From Eublepharis macularius (taxonomy: Eukaryota > Chordata > Lepidosauria > Squamata > Eublepharidae): a stretch of DNA of 64,000 bases. Position 1 is the stretch's first letter; each line of letters starts with the position of its first letter. The position numbers and the translations under genes are program-made. The notes beneath the pieces are model-generated. The model ran no database searches and was not told the DNA's origin. It saw only the letters and a program-made list of their open reading frames with translations. The stretch is taken from assembly GCF_028583425.1 (NCBI RefSeq), contig NC_072799.1, positions 89,142,217-89,206,216 of the forward strand, given 5' to 3'. Positions 1-9,700 of the stretch are shown in pieces.

Positions 1-669
1 TTGAGTGCGGGACAGGAAGGCACTCCGGAGCGCCAAGGGGGCAGCCCCTCGGGGCCAGAGCCTCTCCGTCCCCTTGCCCCCGCCCCCGTGGTCCTGAGGG
101 GGCGGGTCCGCCGCTCCCCTTCCGCGCGTCTGCATTGGCTGCCCGGCTTGCTCCCCCCATCCGGCCCGAGATGCGCTCCAGCGGTTGGTTGGCGGCCGTG
201 CCACTAAGCGCCACTGCCCTTCCCTTCCCCCGTCGCTGTCAAAGTGGATCAGCGGGCGCCGCGCTGCGATGGAGAGCGGGGCAGAGCGGCAAGAGCTGCC
301 GCGCCGGCCGCGGGGGAAGGCGAAGGAAGGGGGCGAGGCAGAGGAGGGAGGCGGAGGGGGAGACTGAAGTCAGCCCCGTCCCCCGCTGCGAGCGGGCAGG
401 CGCCGCTGAGCCGCCCCCGCCTTTTGGCCCACCTCGCTTGGGGGCGAACCCAGCCGGGCCGTTGCGCTGCTGCCGCGCTGCTGAGCGGATCGCCGGCCGG
501 CCCAGCCACCCAGCCCCCCCTCCCGGGCCGGGGCTCCGCTCGTGCGCAGCTGGGAGCCCGAGGCGCCGACCTCTCGCCTTCCCCGCCGCGGAGCCTGAGC
601 GCCGCCTCCTCCTCCTCTCGCCTCCACCCCCGCCCGGCCCGGCCCGGCCCTCCTCTGGAGTCTCCAGCC

Positions 670-696
670 ATGACCGTCCCGGGTTTCACCTTCTAA
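670..696 (+). promoter_or_regulatory. Upstream ORF 1 in the USP46 5' UTR (8 codons)
   Basis: An ATG at 670 opens an 8-codon frame ending in TAA at 694-696, 36 bases before the USP46 start codon. If the 5' UTR includes it, scanning ribosomes would meet it first. The first three residues (MTV) match those of USP46 itself by coincidence or local duplication. Translation is not shown by sequence alone. Confidence 0.4.
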
Positions 697-698
697 AG

Positions 699-728
699 AT
701 GGCGGTGAAGGATCGCTGCAACCTTTAG
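699..728 (+). promoter_or_regulatory. Upstream ORF 2 in the USP46 5' UTR (9 codons, strong Kozak)
   Basis: The ATG at 699 lies in AAGATGG, with a purine at -3 and G at +4, a strong initiation context. The 9-codon frame MAVKDRCNL stops with TAG at 726-728. Only four bases separate this stop from the USP46 ATG at 733, whose own context (C at -3, A at +4) is weak. The layout suggests that USP46 translation depends on leaky scanning or reinitiation. That is an inference. Confidence 0.45.
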
Positions 729-732
729 ACTC

Positions 733-768
733 ATGACTGTCAGAAACATCGCCTCCATCTGTAATATG
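733..768 (+). CDS. USP46: USP46 exon 1 (coding part)
   Basis: Encodes residues 1-12, [12 protein letters not shown], and ends in phase 0 at a GTGAGT donor (769). The start ATG has a weak context but matches the known USP46 N-terminus. The exon continues upstream as 5' UTR. Confidence 0.95.
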
Positions 769-3700
769 GTGAGTGCTGCGCCGGCCCGGCCCGCCGGCCC
801 GCCTGCAGTCGCGGGGAGCCGGACCTCTCCCGCCCTGGGGGGCGTCGCCAGGCTCTTTCCTGAGACCGGAGGGAGTGGAAGCAGCCCTCGACCCCCGGGG
901 TTAGCGCCTGCAAAGCAGGAGAGAAAGCTCCTACTTCCGAGTAAACGGAGACGTTTGGGAGAAGAAAGGTCGGGGCACAGCGGGATGAGGGGCGGGCGGT
1001 AGGAGGGGCGCTGAACACCTGAAGGGTCACCGGGCGTTTGCCCGTCGGTGATTTGCACCGGCGGAGGCTGCAGCCGAGCGAGGCGACGGGCTCGAGGAGA
1101 GGAGCTCGTGTTCGAGATCCGAACACGTGAAGCCCTGTTTCTTGAGGACGCAGCTAGTCTGGGTGATGTTGATGATGAAGACATTTTGAACGAGATTGAG
1201 AATAGTCGGCCTTCAAGCCGAGCAATTAATTGGTACTCAAAATAGGGTTGGGTCAAAGTAAACCTTCTTTGCAGCGAAAGAACTTTGTGAAGGATGCAAA
1301 ATAGTAAAAAAATCCAGTAGCACCTTTAAGACTAACTTTATTGAGGCATAAGCTTTCGAGAACCCACAGCTCTCTTCCTCAGATGCATGCAGGGTATGAA
1401 GAAACTGGCCATACCCTCCATGCATCTGATGAAGAGAGCTGTGGTTCTCGAAAGTTTATGCCACAATAAAGTTGGTTAGTCTTAAAGGTGCTACTAGACT
1501 ATTTACTATTTTGCAACTATAGACTAACACAGCTAACTCCTCTGGTTCTTTGCTAAGGATGTATTTGGTTTCAGACCCCTGCCTTGACCCATGTGTCAAG
1601 ATTTTCCATGCTCTCTTTTTGCATAAGAATTAGCCTCCTGGATTGACAACTGGCTGACAAAAAAACTTTGAAGGTTGTTAAGGGGGTAGGGAAAATTATC
1701 ATGAAACTCAAAACTTCTACTCAGAGAAAAGAAAATCCCGCAGTGGAGTAATGAACAGGAACGGATCCTGAGATGTGTTCCAGATTTGGCCACTCCTTGG
1801 TCCTGGGGTGTAAATAATCTTTGTTGTCAATGTGCATTATAATTTGTTAATCTCAGGTTGAGTATGGGATGTGACAATTGTTGTAAGAACACTGGTGGTT
1901 CAACAGTTTTGCAGGTGGCGTTACAGATGTGTTGACCCAAATCCCTGTCACTCTAAGTGTGGAATGCCAGTCTTTTAACCCTTTGCTCCACTGTTAGCCC
2001 ACTGACATCACAAGAGAGTATCATAGTGTAAAAAACTGAGTTGACTTGTGTAGAAAAAATTGGCAAGTATTTAAGTACTTGATGATAGTGCCCATTTTTA
2101 AGTTACCCACTTTGAAAAATGGAAGTTTTGAAATGGTGTTTTGTTCCTACCGGGTCTAGAATCATGACTTTTGCAGCAGGTTATGCACTGCAGCACATTA
2201 GCACCAACTTCACACCTTCCTGTACTTTGGCAAACAGACAAGGTGAGGCAGGTTCTGTGGGTTCCACTTCTGAATTTACATCACAACAAGCTCCTGTGCA
2301 GGACCCATTAATTTGCTACACTTGGTAATTTTGGGTATTTCAGTTCCATACTGAAATATGGGTTGTGAAAAAATGTAATGTGGCATGTATATTACTGGGA
2401 ATACTTGTTTGATGCTCTTCACATCACTACTCTTTACAGCCATGTAGGGGAGTGTCACAGGCTTTTTCTTCCACTGGAGGGAACCCCACGCAGCCTCTTA
2501 CAATTTGGGGGGACTAGGTTTGTTTTGTAATGTAAACCTTCCTGTAATGTTTTGCATATAATTAAGGGTGAGTGTTTTATTTCTGCTTGTTAATGTGGGC
2601 TTTTTAAAATTGCTGCTGTTAATTAAAATGAAGGCCTCTGAGAAAAGAAGGAGGGGTGCTGGATAGGTGAGTAGATTGAACAGGTGTGAACTGCAGTTTT
2701 TAATCAGGGCTGAGGGAAAGTTTTTCAGTCACCCATGTATATGTTAGGGAGGTTTTTCTAGTTAAGTCAGGCAACTTGTGTGGAGCCTGAGTTGTCTGAG
2801 TGGAGTTGTGAGAAATTCTAGTTAAGTCAAGCAAACTTTGTGTGTGCCTGAGGGAGTTCGTGTATATTCGAGTAAGAGAGTAATCTGGCTAGTTCAGGCA
2901 AGCTGTGTGGGAAGGCCTGAATGAATCTGTCTGCATCAATTAGATGATAGTTTATGATGTTACTTACAATCTCTGTGGAAAATTAGTCTGCGTGACTGGG
3001 TTTGTGAATATATAACTGTCTTTGAAACCACCGAGCTTAAGAGCTATTTTGCAACCAATACACTTATCAAAACTCAACAACCGTTGTTTATGTTCTTACA
3101 AAGTTCTGTTTTTGTTTAATAAAAAAAATTCGTTTTTACTTACTTTACAACCACCCACATATGCTGACTGTTCTGTCAAACTACCATCTATAACAAGCCT
3201 TCCTATATTACCAGTTAAACTGAGGAGGTCTAAGGCAAAAGGGTTTGGTGGCAGCAAAAGCCTTTTGAGGGAGTCAGGGGGGGGCAGCAATATATAGGTC
3301 ACACAAACACAAAAAGGAATGTGTTTTCAGGGTAAAAGCTTGGGTAACGTAGCTCTGTGTGAAGGTCTGTGTGAGTGAAATTAAAAAATTGTGTGTCGGC
3401 TGTGACCAGACCCCTCCTGAGGTATAGGTTTAAGTAAGGAGGGTCCAAAGCTGAAGGTTTAACAAAAGATTCAAAACAACAGGGCAAAACATTACTCTTC
3501 CCCTCATTTGCTAAATGTTCTTATGGTATCAAGTGTGGGTTCACTGTTGTGAGGTAGTTTTTGTATTGTACCTGAAGAGTACAGAGATCACTGGGGCAAG
3601 AGGTTTAACAAAACCACAAAAATGATTTATTTGTGTTCAGGTGGTTTTTTTTAAAAACAGCACAGCAGCCCAAGACTCCAGAGTCACCAGGGAAGCACGG

Positions 3701-6700
3701 CTGAGAAATTTTAGTTACGGCTTCCGGTTGTGCTTTAAATTCCTTTTAATGCTTATAGTTATAAGCCGGCTTTCACTCCCTAACCACCAGGTAGGATCGT
3801 CTCACATAGAGAATTCCATCCGCACCATCCTGCCCTTTCCCAAGAGTCAGACTAAATGGTACCAGGTCTGCTCATCACCTGAGACAGACCTCACAATTTG
3901 GTATTCTGTCCTCTCCCAGCAGTAGAGCTAAACCTCTCTGCCCCACTACCACACCTTTGATACTGCCTGCTCTTTTGATAAGAGGAAAGTTCACCGTGAT
4001 GTGCTAATTAATCACAAAATCAATGACAAAATCAGTACCAATTACGTAAATACACTTTAGACAATAAGGTTAGATATAAGTCAATATGTACGTACATTCG
4101 TAATTACAAGAAATCCTTAAACAGGATTAGAATACACGGTATCAAGGCATACTATACCCTGCCCTGCCATACTCTGCAAAAAGAGTAAAGGACAAGATCA
4201 TTAACTATTTAAAGCAATACATAAAAACTCTTATGGATTTACCTTGTCATACTCTTATGGACCTGTCTTTGGACTACATAATCTAGGATGACTTTGTTAT
4301 AAATATGCAAATTTTGTATGACCAGATTATAACTGAGAGCCAGTTTGGTGTAGTGGTTAAGACTGTGGGACTCTAATCTGGAGAACCAGGTTTGATTCCT
4401 CACTCCTCTGCTTGAAGCCAGCTGGGTGACCTTGGGTCAGTCACAGCTTCTAGGAGCTCTCTCAGCCCCATCCACCTCACAGGGTGATTGTTGTGGGGAT
4501 AATAATAACACACTTTGTAATCTGCTCTGAGTGGGTGTACAGTTGTCCTGAAGGGTGGTATATAAATTGAATGCTGTTGTTGTTGTTGTACAACTACATA
4601 ATGGACAGATAAATACCACCTTATACCGGAAACCCACCAACAGATACTCACATCTACATGCCTCCAATTACCATCCTAAACATACCACTCGGTCAATTGT
4701 CTACAGCCAAGCCTTACGTTACAATCGTATCTGCTCCAATGCTCTTGATCGGGACTCCCACTTAAGAGATTTACAACAAGCATTTTTGGGACTACAGTAC
4801 CCACCAAATGAAGTGAGGAAACAAATCAACAGGGCCAGACTAGTACCCAGAAACAGCCTGCTCCAGGACAAACCTAAAGGAACTAACAACAGAACACCAC
4901 TGGTTGTCACCTATAGCTCCCAGCTCAAACCCATCCAACGTATCATCAGTGAACTACAACCCATCCTGGAAAATGATACCTCTCTCTCAGAAGCCCTGGG
5001 TGGAAGACCTTTCCTTGCCTACAGACAGCCCCCCAACCTTAAACGACTTCTCACTCACAACCATGAATTGGCCAGCAGAGTCACCAGCACAGGTACCAGG
5101 CCCTGCAACAGACCCAGATGCCAGCTCTGCCCCTATATCTACCCAGGGAATACAATTACAGGACCCAATGGCATCAACTACACTGTCTCTGGCTCTTACA
5201 GCTGCTCATCCTCCAATCTGATATATGCCCTCATGTGCCAACGATGTCCTTCTGCTCTGTACATTGGACAAACCAGCCAACCTCTGCGCAAAAGAATAAA
5301 TGGACACAAATCTGACATTAGAAATGGCAACGTCCAGAAACCAGTGGGAGAGCACTTCAATCTACCAGGACATTCCATCAAGGACTTAAAGGTCACCGTA
5401 GTTCAACAGAAACCTCTCAAAAACAAAATCCAAGGGGAAGCTGCTGAACGGGAATTCATATGTAAATTTGACTCTGTCAGACTTGAATAGAGACTGTGAA
5501 TGGTTATCTCATTATCAGAAGTAACTGATTTTATTAACAGAAGTGAACTGATCTCATCAGAAGCAAACTGATTTGCATCTACTCCCCCCTCCCCTCACCA
5601 CCTATATATATATATGGCCAGTTTCTTCTTACCCTCCATGCATCTGATGAAGAGAACTGTGATTCTTGAAAGCTTATGCTACAGTAAAGTTGGTTAGTCT
5701 TAAAGGTGCTACTGGACTCTTTACTGTGTTGTTGTTGTTGTTGTTGTTATATGCCTTGATACTGAGTATTCTAATCCTGTTTAAGTATTTATTGATATTT
5801 TGCACTCAGACACTTTATCATACTAACCAAGGATTTCTTGTAATTATGAATGTATGAACATATTGACTTATATCTAATCTTGTCTAAAGTGTATTTACAT
5901 AAATGATATCCATTTTGTGATTAATAAGGACCTTGATCCAGGACAATTTAACATGGATTGGGAGAAGCTGAAACAATATTTGGTGAAAAAATGGGAGGTG
6001 GGAGGAGAACTGTGGCAGTTTGAAAATTACTGAAACATAACAAAAGAAGAGGGAAGTGACTTTACCGGGGGGGAGGAAAGTTAAAGGAGAAATTCTAAGC
6101 AACTATTTTATTTGACTATTACATATAGTATTAAGTAATTAGAGATTAACTAGTTTTATTTCTGGCAGATAATTGGGAAAGAAATGTATAGTAACATACA
6201 GAATATAAGTTAAATTGTTTGACTTATGCCGAATGTATATTGTGTTTATAGAAGTACTTAGAACTATGTAGAGTATGGGTCAAATTGATTGATTATTACA
6301 GGCAGACAACTGGATAATGGAGAAGTTATACAATCAAAATAGAATGAATATAAGACATGTAGAAGGAAGTAAAGAGTAACATATAGCGTATGAGTCAAAT
6401 TGATTGACTTATATTGAATATATATAAATGATTATAGAAGTACTTAAAGTTATGTAGAATGAGAGACAAATTGTTTGTCCCATATTGATGAGACTAGAAT
6501 GCGTAAGATAGAGTATAGAGTACAAAAATTAGATAAATGATTATTATCATTAAAGGATATAGGCCACGAATGTAATACTTAGTTGATAAGTTAAGTGGGA
6601 AAGGGAACAGAGATAGCACTGTGTTATAATAGATAAGCTTAGAAGAGAGTGAAAGTATATGTTTAATAGAATAATATAAGTTTGAAATGAGTAGGGGGAA

Positions 6701-9700
6701 AAATGGATAAGGGGTTGGAAAACTGTTGGAAGTCAACAAAAGGGGGGGAAGGGGGGGTTAGAACTGGAATATCTAAAGGAAATTGATTGTAATGAGTATA
6801 ATATAGATTGATTTCTAATCCAATAAATTAAAAAAAAAAAGATTTTGTGATTAATAAGCACGTCATGGCGGGCTTTCCTCTCTTGCTGCACCTTTTTGCT
6901 GGGACTCTGCCCACTTTTTCCAGCATGCTCTTTTGATAAGGCAGATGCCAACAACCTGCTTCTGTATTTCCCTCCATCCCCCCCCCCCTCTGAAAGGTGA
7001 TCGGAGGCTGGGGCAGCACTCCAGAGGCCCTGGGATGAAGCAGCTGTGGCTGTTCTGCCTTTCAGGGGCAGAACAGCCTCCTGTCCATCACAGATAGACT
7101 AGCATAATTAGCCTTATATGAGCTCATGTGAGCCTGATCTTGTTAGACCTCAGAAGCTAAGCAGGATCTGCCTTGGTTAGTAACTGGATGTGAGAAGAAA
7201 CCACAAAAACCACGGTTGCAGAGGTGGGCGATGGCAAACCACCTCTGTTAGTCTCTTGCCATGAAAACCCCACCAGGGATCGCCATAAGTCACCTATGAC
7301 TTGAGGGCAGGATTTCATTTCATTTGCCTTGACCTGGACAGCCCAGGTGAGGCTGATCTCATCAGATCTCAGAAGCTAAGCAGGGTCGGCCTTGGTTAGT
7401 ACTTGGATGGGAGACCTCCGAGGAAGACCAGGGTTGCAGAGGCAGGCAATGGCAAACCACCTGTTAGTCTCCTGCCATGGAAACCCCACCAGGGATCGCC
7501 ATAAGTCAGCTATGATTTGAGGGCACTCTCTGCCACCATGAGTGGCTGGGAATGGAGGCTGACTTCCATGAATGGGCCTGCAACATGAGGGGAAAGAGAT
7601 GTTCTCCCATGCCATTTTCTTGACTTGAAATGGACCCATGGACCCAATATTTGCCTCATTGAGGCAGTCACCGAGGTTCCTGTATCTATCATCCCTTGTT
7701 TCTCCAATGGAACAAACAGCAGATTCTCAGGATTGTGTCAGGTTATGGAAATGGGGAGGGGGGGAATAAGACTTCATTTAACAGTCCCAACTGGCTTTGG
7801 GTCCTCTCATGCCTGATAGGTGAATTAAAAAAAAAACCTGGAAGCTTCATTCACAAAACCTTTACTGTCTTGCCTTTCCACAGGAGATCAATGTGTTGTG
7901 CTTCCAGGACTGTGTATAGACAGCAACAATATGGATTTCCTCCCCCCAGGGTTGAGAGTCTGAGACATTTTCACATATGATACTGAAAAGTACATGTAAG
8001 CCTCTCTCATGCTGTGAATGTTGCCAACGTAGGATAGAATTCAAAAAGTCTTTCCCTCAAAGATGATCGTTCTGTCGCTGCTCCAAGGGAGGTGTAATAG
8101 CTCACAGAGCCCTTCCCACTAGGAGCAAAAGGTGGCAGAGTGGGGCAAAGTTGGTGTTGGGCCCGCTTGCTGGACTTCTCAGCATGTGAAACAGGGCCTG
8201 TTTACTGAAGAGTAAGAAACCACTACAGGTGATGAAAGCATCTTGCTTATTACCTACTCCCTGACTTAATTTTTGTATGCCGTAGAGTTTATGTACAAAA
8301 GGGGAGAGGGAAGAACAATTCAGGATATAATTGGTACTTCTTTTGAAACAGTGCATGGTACAGTACTCCTGGAACTATTCCTCTTCAAAATTCAGGGGAA
8401 GGACTACACTTTCAAATGTTTATCCTCGGGGCTTTTTTTCTGGGAAATGAGGTAGTGGAACTCAGTGGGTTGCCCTCAGAGAAAATGGTCACATGGCTGG
8501 TGGCCCCGCCCCCTGATCTCCAGACAGAGGGGAGTTGAGATTGCCCTCCGCGCCGCCAAGCGGCGCGGAGGGCAATCTCAACTCCCCTCTGTCTGGAGAT
8601 CAGGGGGCGGGGCCACCAGCCATGTGACCATTTTCAAGAGGTTCCCGAACTCCGTTCCACCACGTTCCCCCTGAAAAAAAACCCTGCTTATCCCGCTTGT
8701 GGAAAGCTTGTGTGTGAGGGAAGAGTATTCTTGCCTATTCATGTTTCTCTTCCTGCTCCATTCCAGTTGCAATGGACATGACATAGGCAGTCTTGTGCTC
8801 CCCACATGCCCTGTTGGTTGTGGGAACAACAGAAAAATTCCACACTTTTTGCATTCGTTGCCTCCTTCCATAGGCTTAAGAGCTCAGCATTGTGTAGTGG
8901 TAGAGTATCGGAGTAGGATATGGGAGACCGAGGTTCAAATCCCTGCTCTGCCATGGAAACTTGCTGGGTGGTCTTGGGCCAGTCACACACTCTCAGTCTA
9001 ACCTACCTCACAGGGTTGTTGTGGGAATAAAGTGGAGGAAAGAAGAATTATGTTAGTCACTTCGGGTCCCCGTTGAGGAGGAAGGTAGGGGTATCAATGA
9101 AGCAAGTAAATAAAAATAAATTAACAAACTGCTTCCCTTATTTTCACTTTTATAGGCAGCTGGACCAGTCCAAAGTAAAATTCAAAAACAAAAGATCTGG
9201 CCAAAGCAAAATCCAACCAAAATGACACAAAAAGCGCTCTCCATAACTTCATCAGTTGGGAAACTCAAAAAGTTTACCATTTGGGGAAATCAAGATAGGT
9301 GAAAATACTTAATTTAATAATTCCTTGGTAAACTATTTTTCATTCCATCTCATTTTCAGGCTCTGTAAGTCTAGTTACACAAAGTCACTGTGTTCCCTTC
9401 AGGTGATGACCCAGCATGCCTGGTTTACCTATTCATTAACAGCAGAGAATGGAGCCTTCTCACGGCCCCACTGAGATGACCAGCACTTTTTCATGAGGGC
9501 ATTGAGAGCTATGAACATCCTCACGGAACCGAGCAGTCCCCATTATTCTACTGTAATGGATTTCCATCGCCCTACAAAAACTTAATGCAAGATCCTCAGT
9601 GACACCCATGAGGAAGACGGAAGAGTTCAGTGGTGCCACCCTAAGCAGAGTTACACCCTTCTCAGCCCATTGAATTAAACTGCCTAGGATTGTTCTGTAA

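Larger units (their letters stand above)
1..1130 (+). promoter_or_regulatory. USP46: CpG island promoter and 5' UTR of USP46
   Basis: The stretch is very GC- and CpG-rich, unlike the AT-rich DNA after about 1150. It contains GC-box sequences (GGGGCGGG near 97, CCGCCCCCGCC near 409) and an inverted CCAAT box (ATTGGCT near 133), with no convincing TATA box. It surrounds the first coding exon at 733-768. This is the usual promoter form of a broadly expressed vertebrate gene. The transcription start cannot be fixed from sequence; it should lie upstream of 670. Several long frames cross the island on both strands but are only composition artefacts. Confidence 0.8.
3968..6940 (+). mobile_element. 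Composite insertion bounded by a 15-base direct repeat
   Basis: TGCTCTTTTGATAAG occurs at 3968-3982 and again, identical, at 6926-6940. Just inside, 3983-4165 is repeated in reverse complement at 5752-5928 and, after an insert, at 6859-6881, so the segment begins and ends with inverted arms (AGGAAAG...TGATGTGCT type). Between the arms lie a Sauria SINE, a Penelope-like reading frame with its terminal repeat, and an L1-like insertion. The outer repeat is best read as the target duplication of the oldest insertion. That reading is an inference. Confidence 0.55.

Noticed and set aside
135..728. Long open frame (197 codons) and several others crossing the CpG island on both strands
   Set aside because: GC-rich sequence lacks stop codons by chance; the frames are P/R/G/A-rich without domains and overlap the USP46 5' UTR.
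4330..4400. tRNA gene
   Set aside because: A and B box-like motifs are there but no cloverleaf; the sequence continues as a Sauria SINE. Same for 8880, 16046, 40180, 41262 and 56113.
7132..7430. 5S rRNA gene(s)
   Set aside because: Only the 3' two thirds of 5S match, diverged, with SINE body attached and no terminator; they are SINEs.
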